NCBI GenBank assembly: GCA_014904985.1
Contig: MU129250.1
Span: 1 to 44,304, forward strand
Reading direction: 5' to 3'
Length of the DNA: 44,304 bases
Source: Hydnum rufescens UP504
Taxonomy: Eukaryota > Basidiomycota > Agaricomycetes > Cantharellales > Hydnaceae
Shown: positions 20,401-31,032 of the stretch, piece by piece
How the letters are laid out: each line of letters starts with the position of its first letter
Numbering within the stretch: the stretch's first letter is position 1
Translations under genes and position numbers: made by a program
Notes under the pieces: generated by a model
Database searches by the model: none
What the model was told of the DNA's origin: nothing
Seen by the model: the letters and a program-made list of their open reading frames with translations, nothing else

Positions 20401-22708
20401 TCCAATTCCATCAGATGCAGAGACTGATTCTTAACATGCATTTCCCAGATGGCTGTGGATCTGGTTGAGCTACGAGATGATGCAATGCAATTCATCTCCA
20501 TGTTTGCAACTACCATCTCAACAAGCACACCTCACATCTACCTCTCTGGTCTGACATTTGCTCCCACATCATCCCTCCTATATCAGAGGTGGAAGGATCA
20601 ATTTCCTGGAGTTGGCAAACTTGCTCAGGGACAACTTCAGTACTGGCCAAATATTGTGCTGATCTTAGAAGGACACCAAAATCAAGTCCACTCTGTTGCT
20701 TTCTCACCTAATGGCAAGCACATTGCTTCTGGCTCTCAGGATGAGACCATACGACTCTGGAATGCAGAGACAGGTGTGAGCACTGGCCAGCCAATGAAGG
20801 GGGATCATGGTGCTGTACGGTGCCTTGCTTTCTCACCTGATGGCAAGCAGATTGCTTCTGGCTCTCATGATGGGGCCATCCACCTCTGGAATGTGGAGGC
20901 AGGTGTGGGCATTGGCCAGCCAATGGGAGGGAATGGTGAAAGCATCTTGTCCATCACTTTCTCACCTGATGGGAAGCAGATTGCTTCTGGCTCTGAGAAC
21001 AAGACCATCCAACTCTGGGATGTGGAGATGGGTGTGAGCATAAGCCTGCCAATGGGGGGCCATGATGATGGCATCCGCTCCATTGTATTCTCACCTGATG
21101 GCAAACAGATTGCTTCTGGCTCCTGGGATGGGATCATACAAGTTTGGAATGCAGAGACAGGTGCCAACATTGGTCATCCAATGAAGGCGCATAATGATGG
21201 CATTGAGTCCATTGCTTTCTCACCTGATGGGAAGCAGATAGCTTCTGGCTCCTGGGATGGGATCATACAACTCTGGGATGCAGAGACAGGTGCCAGGATT
21301 GGTCAGCAAATGCGGGGGCATGAGAATGGCATTGAATCCATTGCTTTCTCACCTGATGGGAAGCAGATTGCTTCTGGCTCCTTAGACAACACCATATGTC
21401 TGTGGAATGTTGAGACAGGTGCCAGCATTGGTCAACCAATGAAGGGGCACAAGGATGTCATCTCATCCATTACTTTCTCACCTGATGGCAAGAATATTGC
21501 CTCTGGCTCCCGGGATGCAACCATACGACTTTGGAATGTGGAGATGGGTGTGGGCATTGGTGAACCAATTGGGGGGCATGACAGTAGGGGGCATGATGAC
21601 AACATCCGTTTTGTTGCTTTCTCTCGTGATGGCAAGTGGTTGGCTCTGGCTCCCAGGATGGAACCATACAACTCTGGAATGTGAAGACAGGTGCAAGGAT
21701 TCGTCAGCTGATGGTGCATCATAGAGCAGTCTCATCCTTTGCTTTCTCACCTGATGGCAAACAGATTGCTTCTGGCTCCTGGGATGAGACCATACACTTC
21801 TTGAATGTGGAGACAGCTGAAAGGATTGGCCAGCCATTGAAGGGTCTCATGGTGCCAGCCAGACCATTGCTTTCTCACCCAATGGCAAGCAGATTGCTTC
21901 TGGCACCTGGGACAACATCATACAACTCTGGAATGTGGAGACAGGTACCAGCATTGGTCAGCCAATGAAGGGGCATGATGGAGATGTCTTGTCCATTGCT
22001 TTCTCACCTGATGGCAAGCAGATTGCTTCTGGCTCTATGGATAAGACCATCCGACTCTGGAATGTGGAGATGGGTGTGAGCATTGGCCAGCCAATGAAGG
22101 GGCATGATGGTGCCATCCAGTCCATTGCTTTCTCACCTGATGGGAAGCAGATTGCCTCTGGCTCCTGGGACAAGACCATACAACTCTGGAATGTGGAGAC
22201 AGGCACTAGCATTGGCCAGCCAATGAAGGGGCATAATAGTGTCTTGTCCATTGCTTTCTCACCTGATGGCAAGCAGATTGCTTCAGGCTGCTTGGACAAG
22301 ACCATACGACTCTGGAATGTGGAGACAGGTGCAAGTATTGACCAGCCAAGTGGGGGGCATGGTAATAGCATCTGGTCCATTACTTTCTTACCTGATGGCA
22401 ACTGCATTGCTTCATCCTTCATGGATAAGTATGCTGAAATTTTATGGTTGCCACCTGCACAACACAAACACAGCCCCTCATACCCCACTCACCTATTCCC
22501 ACTCCCAACATCCCCCTTTCAACTTGAGGATGGGTGGATTTTGGGACCCAGTAATGAGCTGATTCTTTGGGTCCCTGCTGCCTACCGTGCATCCCTTGAG
22601 CACCCTCACCGTCATGCCATGGGAAATCTGAACACTACCCGGATTGATTTCCAGCACCTCAAGTGTGGTGAGGAGTGGGCACAATGTCACAAAGTGTTGG
22701 AAAGGTAG
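17410..22708 (+). pseudogene. NACHT-WD40 receptor (fungal NLR/STAND) with three frameshifts
   Basis: Likely exons: 17410-17453, about 17535-17690, 17748-17870, 17937-18310, 18367-18565, 18618-18773, 18829-20389 and 20449-22708, with GT..AG introns of 52-66 nt except the first (about 80 nt, uncertain). N-terminal region resembles the C2-like plus helical part of mushroom NLRs; then NACHT with Walker A GVAGAGKSS (near 19035) and Walker B VVFLDAFDESGD (near 19325); then about 14 WD40 repeats (20660-22430), each with a conserved FSPDGKQIASGS core and WNVETG. STAND receptors sense ligands with the repeats and oligomerise by NACHT, in fungi often in non-self recognition. One base is missing at about 19102, 21641 and 21845. 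If these are sequencing errors the gene is intact; otherwise it is a pseudogene. Confidence 0.85.
20390..20448 (+). other. Intron between NACHT and WD40 exons of the NLR gene
   Basis: GTAAGC..TTTCCCAG, 59 nt, joining ..LGTSQ to MAVDLVELRDD in phase 0. Without it a stop follows quickly. It also lies close to the point where CpG content collapses (about 20200). Confidence 0.75.
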
Positions 22709-23420
22709 AAAATGTTTTGGTTTTGGTGAGTTGTAACATTTAAATACCATTGGCATTCAGTTGATAATTTCCCCTTTTTGGAAACAACCATAACCACAAA
22801 GCACTGTTTATCTCTTGCTTGTTTCATCAGCTGTGAATGTACTTGCTATTGCCAGATACTAGTACAGACATCAGAGCCACAATACCTCATGAAAGCAAGG
22901 TTCTTTCACTTCACAAAAGGGCAGATAAAATGAAATATTGTGCACTTGCCATCATGATGTCCTCTTCCTTCTTGGTCCCATGCTTAGCCACCAATGTGTC
23001 AATCTCTGCTGGCTTGTATATTTTCATGATGGCTGTTTCATTGTTGGATCAAGTATGAGAGTCAAGAATTCCACTGAACAGTAAGAACACAATCCAGATG
23101 TTAGATAAAAGATTTCAAATGACAGATAATGAAGCACATACATTTCTCATGGCTGACTGGTGGAATCCATGGTCTTGCTCATGACCTTTATTATCAGAGT
23201 GATAGCTTCTTCAGTGCACAAGCCATGTGTGTATTCCTGCACCTTGGACAGCCATGGGTCTGGTCCTTAGGTACCAAATCCCAGACATGTTTTGGTACCT
23301 AACTAGGTACTCAAGACTATGGGGGCCCAAATGCACCCAATGATCATCCATGATGGGGGCCCAGTGGGGCCCTGGAACTCTCACTCAAGATATTTCCACT
23401 TCTCTCTATTTAGTATAGGT
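22709..23420. other. Downstream region without a recognisable gene
   Basis: Follows the NLR stop. The open frame at 22837-23058 (plus, 73 codons) shows no motif I can name. GGTACC/AGGTACC motifs and GGGGCCC runs from 23270 to 23370 resemble those at 25380-25600 and may be remnants of one repeat family. Confidence 0.35.
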
Positions 23421-23592
23421 ACTGGGATGCTTAACCAAATTATGTTAACTAACTTAGCCAAAGTATGATATGGAAATCAACAGTTTATTGATAAGGAGGT
23501 ACTGAGATCCTTAACCAAATTAACCAAAGCATAGTAACTAGCCTAGCCAAAATATAATCAGGAAATCAATGGCAGTTTATTGATATGGAGGC
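23416..23592. repeat. Diverged tandem duplication of about 90 bp
   Basis: AGGTACTGGGATGCTTAACC...CAGTTTATTGATAAGG (23416-23498) is followed by AGGTACTGAGATCCTTAACC...CAGTTTATTGATATGG (23502-23588). The second copy has small insertions. Confidence 0.75.
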
Positions 23593-25374
23593 CAACTTGT
23601 AGAGTCATGGAATAAGTTGGTTGTTGAAAAGCATGAGTGTGCAGAGAGATTGGCATCAAGGAAGGGATCAAATGGCATCTGACCTGTCAAGCTTGCTAAG
23701 ACATCAAGCTCAGCATCTGTGCCAAGATTGAAGTTTGGCTGAGTGAATGAACCTGGAAAAGGGGGGTCCCCCTCAATGTCTCCACTGGAGAACAGCAGTA
23801 CATTAGTCAGTTGAGCCACTGTACTGGGTGGAATAGTAAAGCAGGGTTTGGGATATGGCTGTGAAGGCCAGGAAGAGAAGTGTGCACTGGCTCAGAGGTA
23901 TTGGACAATGTAGTTGAAGCACAGTTGTACAGACCATTGGGGCTGTCTGCCATATCATCTTCACTTGAAATAGTTGCTGCAGACTTTGGGTCTTCTTTTG
24001 CTTTCCTTTATGCCCAACACCTGTGGTCCCCAGCAAACTTGCACCTTGCAACTTCCTGGGCTTCCCTGTGTCATAAAGACCAGCATCCCCTTCACTATGC
24101 TTCACACCAAGCCCCAATGACTCCTCAGATCCCTTTTTGGCCATGGAATCCCTCACAGTCTGCAGAGATAGTATCACTGCACCCTCCCTATCTGTGATGA
24201 GTGTGATGTCATCTGCATCACCATCCAGCCAGTTGTCTAGTTCAGAGACCCTGATCCTGTTATCAGGACTCTTCTCCTCAAGTGCAAAGTATGATGCTCA
24301 GAATTCATCAGTTGAGCAGCCACCACCATAGGAAGATCTGAAGCTGGGGAACTTGCAATCCAGCACAAACTTTGTGCTGGATGAGAATCTTGGCCAGGTT
24401 AGTCCAAGGGAGCATGGACATCTTGACAAAGGGCCTGAAAAGTCAAATTAAGTGATCCTTCACTGCAGTCCTGGTCTTAGGCACATTGCTGAGATCACTT
24501 TTTCAAAGCTTTATCCTCTGTAAATTCATGCAATTCCTGATATTGCAAGCATTGCACAAGGATGAACCAATAGATATCAGCCAACTGTGTTGGCATGTTG
24601 AACTTTGAGCAGTACCATGCTGCCATCTCTTCAGATCCAAGTTGATACTCATTCTGGGCATGTGCAGCAGGGGAGGCAGTATTCCCACTAACCATTATAA
24701 TTAGCAAATGGATATCCATAGGAGCAAGCAGTGCATATTGTGCATCCACTTCTCCTTCTGGGAAGATGTAATCTGTGCAATATTGCCTCCAGATTGAGCT
24801 ATCTGCTTGGCAGCTCCTGCCATTGCACCCTCATGTTCTGCAACCAGTCTTGCTGCTTTAACTGCCCACTCTTTGGTATCTTCACCTCCAAAGGATTGGA
24901 TTAAGGCATTGTATGCTTGTTTAACTATGTGTGCAGTATAGTCTGATGCAGTAACTAGAGTTGTATGGTGTTAGTACTCAGACTGAAGGGGACATGAATG
25001 AAGAACAAACACACCAGATGGATCAGTGTTAGGGTGGGGCTGGCAGCATGAATATTGGAATTCATTCCATGCATTTCCATTACATTGGGACTTGGATGGT
25101 GCTGCAGCCAATGCAATTGCCTGACTGACTCTGAACTCCATTTCCACTCCCTTGCCTTGGCATCCAATTCCCAGAGGAACTTGAGACACTTTGGTCATCC
25201 CCAGGTGATTTGATCATTGGTGAACCAACCACTGTGATAGTCCTTGGAATCTGAATCTGAACCAGCATTGGCAGAGCTGTATTAATCATTCTGTTCTGTG
25301 TGAGACAGATGGGGACTTGTTTGTGCAGTAACAGGTGAGCTTCTATTTGTAATGCTGGCAGGCTGGTCAGCCAT
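23577..25374 (-). pseudogene. Degenerate multi-exon gene with an AWNEF motif, unknown function
   Basis: Starts with ATG at 25374 (MADQPASITNRSSPV, Ser/Thr-rich). Further pieces: 25200-25030 (NAWNEF), about 24960-24780 (VTASDYTAHIVKQAYNALIQ, then alternating charged residues and AEHEGAMAGAAKQ), 24749-24495, 24177-23803 and 23819-23577 (ends PPYQ and stop). Several frames and stops intervene, so it is broken. The AWNE-type motif recurs in the remnant at 15.2 kb. It lies just downstream of the KDZ pseudogene on the same strand, so the two could have belonged to one element or be unrelated. Confidence 0.4.
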
Positions 25375-25699
25375 ATTTGATACCTAAGTAGGTCTAATAG
25401 TGATGGGGTGCCATAGGGGTGCCAATAAATAATTCAATATTGGAGAATCATTGGAATCAGCCCCAATGGGGCTCCAATAGGGCATATGGGGCCCCATTAT
25501 CATTCAATGGGGCCCTATTATGGCCCCAAAATGAGCCTTCCTTGTGGCTTCATCTTTTGCATCACCCTAAGGCCCAAATAGGGCCCCATTATGCAACTTG
25601 AGAACATTTGTTGGCCAAGCACAATAGTATATTGGGGGTATCTCCAGCATCTAGGTCTAAGGGGCTAACTAATAGTACATTTGTGACCAGTGTGCTAGG
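25375..25699. repeat. GGGGCCCC / GGGGCTCC-rich repeat block
   Basis: Between 25400 and 25600 the pattern (A)TGGGGCCCCAT(TA) and related forms (GGGGCTCC, GGGGCCCTATTATGG) recurs at least eight times in both orientations. No coding potential seen. Similar words occur at 23320-23370. Confidence 0.5.
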
Positions 25700-27709
25700 T
25701 TAATCCTCATGTCCCAGAACCAGATCAAGGGAGGTTAGGAATGTGAGGTCCACTACCTCAGGTCCTTCTTCCAACTCCCCATTTCCATCATCATCAGAAC
25801 TTGCTTCTTCAGACTCTTCTTCCCCAGGTGATAAAACTTCCTCAGCCTGGGCTCTACCTTGTCAGCAGACCCATGCCCCCTGTAATGGAGGCAGTTGGTC
25901 TGGAATGTTTCCCCAGTCCACCCACCCATCCCTACCAAGAAGTCCTGCTGTGTGATGTTTCCAGTTGTTGACTAGGTCATGGAAGTGATGTAACTCCATT
26001 AAGACAAAGAATTTGACATCTTCATCTGTCCACATCCCCATAGTTGTTAGTTTACATTCAGTCAAGTTGGGAGGAACCCCTACCATTGCAAAAATCAAAG
26101 GTATGCTGGGTGGCAGCATACTGCTTTGTGAACCAGCAACATAGATTGGAGAGTTCACCTTTGCAGCACCTAAGCTCCTCTTGGCAGTTTGCCAGCTCCT
26201 GGGCATGTTGGATCACCTCACAGACTTCTTTATCTGCAAGTCAAGCAGGGACCCTCCCATATGGAAAATTTGCCATGTCCTCATGATGAGGCACTTTCCA
26301 AATATCTTCATCCACATCCAACTTATAAACAGATGATGAAATTTCTGGAGGGATATATGCATCCCTTGCAACATTCCCTTTTCCTCTAAGTTTCATCATC
26401 CCCTGTTGGATATCCTCATATCACTTCAGTGTTGCTTGAATCCCAGAGACTTGACCCTTCATTGCCTTCTCCACATGCTCCTTAGTCTTGTGATCCAGCT
26501 GGTGACTTGTGTCAGCATGCTCCAGCCCAGCAAGCTCAAATTTACATGCATGAAGCTTCATCAGGAGCTGGTCCCTCACAACCTGGACATTCAGCTGGAG
26601 GTTTATCCACTTGTTGGTCTTTAACCACTCCAACTCCTTGTGGGACTTCTGATCTGAAAGATGAAGTTCCTGGGTCTTTCTTGAAATATTACTCTCAAGG
26701 CACTGCACACTAGCCCATATCTCTGTAATCTTCAACCATAACTCATCCTCCACTGCAATTGTCACATTATTGGTTGCAAGACCTGCAAGCTCATCCATAA
26801 GTTCCTTCAGATGCACCTGGAGTGAGCCTGCAGACTGGGACATAGACAGGATGTGTTCTATTGCACTGGATCCCTTTGTATTTGACTGGTGAGGGACTAG
26901 TCTGCTTTGAAAAGAGTGCTGTTCCTTGAACTGGCCCAAGAGATACTGGACTGAGGCCCCATCCAGTTTCTCCTGAGCCTGAGCCTCATGTCCTACAGTG
27001 TGTGACACATGATCATGGAGCCATTTCCCTGCACCCTCTTGCTTGAGCTCATCTATATGCTCAACTTGAAGATCAATTATGAAGAGATGGCAATGGCACT
27101 AGCAAGAGATTGACCATCAGTCTATCTTGTCAACTTAGCTTAGCAAGTGAATGTACATACACCAGTGACCCTTGGACCAGGAATAAGTCATCTGAGCTCA
27201 CTCCAGAACCTCTCACACCCCTCACCATCAGACAGACCCCATTTTTCTGACTTCTGGGGGTGATACCACAGTTGGCAAGTCCATTGATGGCTGTAAGCAT
27301 GGAAAACAGAGACACCAAACTCAATCTGTCCTGTCCATTCAGGCATGATGTTCCACTTAAGGAGACTACAATGGATTTGACATGCAATATCATACAACAG
27401 CCCAACTGTTCAATCCTTAGGTAGATCTTTGAGGAGTGCTGAGATCAGAGCAAAGGCATAGAACTGTTTTTCACCAGCAGTATGCATATTGGCAATGTAG
27501 ATTGGAATATCATGCTGACAAAGCATAGCCATTAGCCCTGTGTCATCAAAGCACTGAGTGGAAGCCTTGATGTGATCACTGTCAGCTGCAATGAATGAGT
27601 GGCCACAGGTGTCAAGAATGGAATTTGGAATATTCATTCCTGGTTCAATGGAATCATCATCATGTGGCCTGTTTCTATCATCCTCCACCAACTCATCCAC
27701 CTCAGGCAT
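25700..27709 (-). pseudogene. KDZ-type transposase, 5'-truncated and broken
   Basis: From 27709 downward: SILDTCGHSFIAADSDHIKA, FDDTGLMAMLCQHD and AGEKQFYAFALI (27709-27410); YDIACQIHCSLLKWN, FGVSVFHAYSHQW and LSDGEGCERFWSEL (27397-27188); a coiled-coil block at 27008-26421 (KWINLQLNVQVVRDQLLMKL); then LDVDEDIW near 26320 and a Glu/Asp/Ser-rich tail ending near 25700. These are hallmarks of Kyakuja-Dileera-Zisupton transposases, cut-and-paste enzymes common in mushrooms. The N-terminal half, including any CxC zinc-binding region and first catalytic residues, is missing above 27709. Stops and frame changes make it inactive. No terminal repeats could be assigned. Confidence 0.85.
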
Positions 27710-27732
27710 ATAGATTTGGCACCTTGGTCAGC

Positions 27733-28110
27733 CACTTGGGCTGACCTCAAAAGGAGTACCATTTGAGGTCATTTCACTGGCCTAACAAGGCATAATTTTC
27801 TTTGATGTCAATTGACAATCATCAAATTTGACCTTAGTGATTTGTCCAAAATCAATATTACATAGAGCAATACCTTATCTCTAAATTACAGTGTGGATTA
27901 TAAGGCCATAGTTAAAAATGATTATTTATTAAGGCTGCTCTAATCATGTACTTAACAAAATCTACCAAACAAAATCCATGGAACAAAATTAAACGAAAAG
28001 GAAATTAAGGGTGGACTGGATGAGAGCAACAGGCTCATAAGAGCCCCGCAGGAGCACCTCGGTCAGCCACTTAGAGGGGCCTTAATAGGTATGTCAAACT
28101 GTATCAAATC
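27733..28110. repeat. Two diverged direct copies of a GGTCAGCCACTT-led sequence
   Basis: GGTCAGCCACTTGGGCTGACC at 27735 and GGTCAGCCACTTAGAGGGGCC at 28058 each lead into AT-rich sequence with TTTGATxTCAA. An inverted relative of the second copy ends at 41731. They may be transposon ends. Confidence 0.5.
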
Positions 28111-29272
28111 AAAAGCCTAAGAGGCATCAAAATCCTTTGATATCAAATAATTTCAAGAGGGTGACCTTAGGTCAATCCATAAGTCTGCCCATAGGCATTT
28201 TGATATCAAACTCATATTTGGCTTGGGGTATCAGGATAGGTCCCAGCAAGCCCGGGAATGCCCCAAGTGGGTCAATGGGCCATACAGGCTTATCGGCAGC
28301 TACAATTATTTACTTATTACTGTATTGTTTATTCTCATCAATAATTATTAATATTATTGACCAAGCTTGCGAGGTCTTATTTACACTTCCACTTTTTGTT
28401 TATAGCACAAAGTCCCTCGGACCAAACATGGTCACCCTGTGGGAACTTATTTGTAACAGTGCTTTCGAGCAATTTGCTTCCATGGGCCCCATGAGAAAAA
28501 TGGCCACCCCATGGGAACTGGCATATTTGCTTCCTCAGAACCAAACTGGCTTCTTTGGAGCCAAATTGGCTCAGAAGACTCAATATTGATAGAAGTAAAC
28601 TGATGTAAACTGTGTCAGTCCAATATATATATACATCTAATCTGTCCTTGGAGCCTCTGGCCCCACAATAAATAGGATCTGGAGGGTTCTTGGTGTGCAA
28701 CTTGAATCAAAGCTGGAAAATGCTGGAAAACATGAGGCTGACATGAGGTTAAGTCTTTCTGACTCTCTGGCAGTGCTTTCTTCTGAGTGGTGCCCACCCT
28801 TGCATTCCTGGCAGTGAACTAAGTGTACAGTCAGGTAACTTTTTCAGGGCACAGGTATGGTTTCAGTTTCAGTTGCAGGTTAGTCACAGGGGCCATGGTT
28901 GCAGGTTACAGCTTCAAGTCAATACAGGCTATACTTTCAGTTACAGTGTCATAGAGTTGAATATGAGTTTGGGTTTGGTCATGTGATGAATCCACACACA
29001 CATGGTGGGATTCATGGACACAAGGAGGGTGGTGCATGCAGCATGGGGACATTAGAGCCAGGGAGACAGAAACACCACTTCACTGTGGTTTAATCTCCAG
29101 GTATCACAGAGCTTAATTGGGGCCCATAGCCTGTTGGCAAAAGAAAAACTTGATAGGAGATCAGGAATTCCCAAGCTATATACATCATGTGGATTATGTA
29201 ATAAAAACAAGATTGATCCAATCCTCTCATACTAACAATGGCAGGCTCAAAGCCAGCACCATAGGCTCACAA
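28111..29272. other. Stretch without a recognisable gene
   Basis: An open frame of 150 codons (28137-28589 plus) lacks known motifs and has mixed hydrophobic and polar composition; I do not count it as a gene. The TGATATCAAA motif recurs at 28136 and 28200, as it does near 41640-41680. A TATATATATA run is at 28625. Confidence 0.35.
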
Positions 29273-29436
29273 CAGCCACCTAAGGCAAGAGTACAAGCCA
29301 TGTATGGACAAAGCAGCCAGCTAAGGCAAGAGTACCAGCCATGTATGGACAAAGCAGCCACCTAAGGAAAGAGTACCAGCTGTGTATGGACAAAGCAGCC
29401 ACCTAAGGCAAGAGTACAAGCTGGCATGCATGGGTG
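29273..29436. repeat. Tandem repeat, 41-bp unit, about four copies
   Basis: Units start CAGCCACCTAAGGCAAGAGT at 29273, 29314, 29355 and 29396, with few differences between copies. Confidence 0.9.
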
Positions 29437-29595
29437 ACAGCCTTTACTCATCCATGAGGGAGCACATGCAGGTTGATAAAGAACATTGTGCTAATCTTCT
29501 GTACATACAGGAGACTTTTGGACAAGACTTGAGTATGTATGCATTTTTGGATTAATTTTTGTACATAATTCCCCTCTTTTTTTCTTTTGACAACT

Positions 29596-29660
29596 ATAAG
29601 AGATATGCTACTACAAGAGATATGTTGATGCAAGAGATATGTTGATGCAAGAGATATGTG
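29596..29660. repeat. Short tandem repeat of AAGAGATATGTTGATGC
   Basis: AAGAGATATG recurs about every 18 bases four times. A small palindrome (TTATGAGG GGTA CCTCATAA, 29675-29694) follows it. Confidence 0.75.
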
Positions 29661-29855
29661 AAGCTCGGTCCCAAATTATGAGGGGTACCTCATAATTAAG
29701 CCTGGTAATATTATATACATATTATCCCCCTGCCCACAAGGGGGGGGGTTGCACCCAGCAGGGCCACATCCCACCTGGTGGCCACACACTTCATTTTACC
29801 TGCACATTTCATCTGGGGGCCACACCCCGTTCTTGCAGGTGTTTGGTTGGCAGGG

Positions 29856-29968
29856 TTGTGGGTTGCTTCATTCAGGGTTGTGGGTTGCTTCATTCGGGGT
29901 TGTGGGTTGCTTCATTCAGGGTTGCGGGTTGCTTCATTCAGGGTTGCAGGTTGCTTCATTTGGGGTCA
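29856..29968. repeat. Tandem repeat, 22-bp unit, about five copies
   Basis: Unit GGGTTGTGGGTTGCTTCATTCA with point changes. It lies at the left end of the cassette array. Confidence 0.88.
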
Positions 29969-30000
29969 TGTGTTTTGGGGATGGTGCAGGTAGTGGGCAC

Positions 30001-30109
30001 CTACATTAAATAAAGTACTATCTTAGTAAAAATAAAAATAAAAGAAAACCAATGCAAAAGGAGCAGCCTATGCTGCTCCTTTTGCATGGACATGTAAATA
30101 TATACTTAC
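30001..30109 (-). repeat. Cassette L4, intron-like unit
   Basis: Minus-strand donor GTAAGTATAT (30109), acceptor AATGTAG (30001). H1 at 30052-30087 has a perfect 16-bp stem (ATGCAAAAGGAGCAGC) and 4-nt loop. H2 at 30120-30148 uses CCCGC/GCGGG. Confidence 0.75.
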
Positions 30110-30309
30110 TTTAAAGATTACCACACCCGCAGTAGCGGGTGTGTGGCTCTTTATTTCCTCTGTGGCTTTGTGTGCATGTCCTCATTCCTTCACCCATTTT
30201 CATTCTCATGGTGGTACATGTTCATACACAGGGTTTCATTGGCGACTGGGGGTGAGCGGGTTTGGGCTTGCAGTTGCGTGGTTCGTGCATTGGGGTGGGG
30301 CATCTTGGC

Positions 30310-30405
30310 CTAGAATAAAAGATAAGTTAGTTTAAAAAACTCACACAAAAAGAGCAGCAACTACTGCTCTTTTTGCACATTCATAGCTACTGAAAAAATA
30401 CTTAC
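30310..30405 (-). repeat. Cassette L3, intron-like unit
   Basis: Donor GTAAGTATTT (30405), acceptor TTATTCTAG (about 30310). H1 at about 30343-30378 (CAAAAAGAGCAG/CTGCTCTTTTTG). H2 at 30413-30444. Confidence 0.75.
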
Positions 30406-30597
30406 TTTATGTGGCCACACACCAGCCGCAGTGGGTGTGTGGCCCCCTCATTCTCTCTGTGGCTGCGGGCATGCGTTGTCCTTCATTTGTTGGTGTGTTC
30501 ATGTGTAATGTGGTGTGGGGTTTCGTGGGGTCCTGGTGGGCCCACAGGTTTGAGTTCGTGGCTGTGTGACTTCGCGTGTTGGGTGGGGTATGTTGAG

Positions 30598-30698
30598 CTA
30601 GAATAGTAAATACATTAGTTGAAATTAAAGATCGCACAAAAAGAGCATCAGGTGTTGCTCTTTTTGCGTGTTTGCAACTATCAAAAACAAAGACATAC
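30598..30698 (-). repeat. Cassette L2, intron-like unit
   Basis: Donor GTATGT (30698), acceptor TATTCTAG (about 30598). H1 at about 30633-30670 (CAAAAAGAGCA/TGCTCTTTTTG). H2 at 30706-30736. Confidence 0.72.
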
Positions 30699-30923
30699 CT
30701 TATATGGCCACACACCCACTGCAGCAGGTGTGTGGCTCTCTGTTTTCCTACTCTTCGTCATGGCTTCCTGTGTGCATTATCGTTGTTCGTTCGCTCATTC
30801 ACTTGTTCATTCATTCGTTTGCTTGGTTGCTTGTTTGTTTGTTTGTTTGTTCATTTGTTCGTTTGCGTGTTTTCCCTCATGTGGTCTTGTGTGGGGTGTC
30901 ATCTGCAGGTGGGGCAGCTTGGC

Positions 30924-31032
30924 CTAGACTAGTAAATAAAACTGTTAGTTAAAAAATTTAAAACCTGCGCAAAAAGAGCAGCTTTTGCTGCTCTTTTTGC
31001 GCTGTTGTATCTAGCATTAAAAAAAAACACAC
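30924..31032 (-). repeat. Cassette L1, intron-like unit
   Basis: Donor GTGTGT (about 31032, weaker than the others), acceptor TAGTCTAG (about 30924). H1 at 30967-31002 has a perfect 16-bp stem (GCGCAAAAAGAGCAGC) with a TTTT loop. H2 at 31038-31069. This unit pairs with R1 across the palindrome. Confidence 0.72.

Noticed and set aside
25400..25620. G-quadruplex or telomere-like tract from GGGG runs
   Set aside because: The runs are GGGGCCCC palindromes spaced irregularly, not tandem G-tracts or TTAGGG.
28137..28589. 150-codon plus-strand open frame
   Set aside because: No recognisable motif, and the surrounding DNA carries repeat words (TGATATCAAA) shared with 41.6 kb; open frames of this size arise by chance in stop-poor sequence.
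29273..29436. CRISPR-like regular repeats
   Set aside because: Head-to-tail 41-bp tandem repeat with no spacers.
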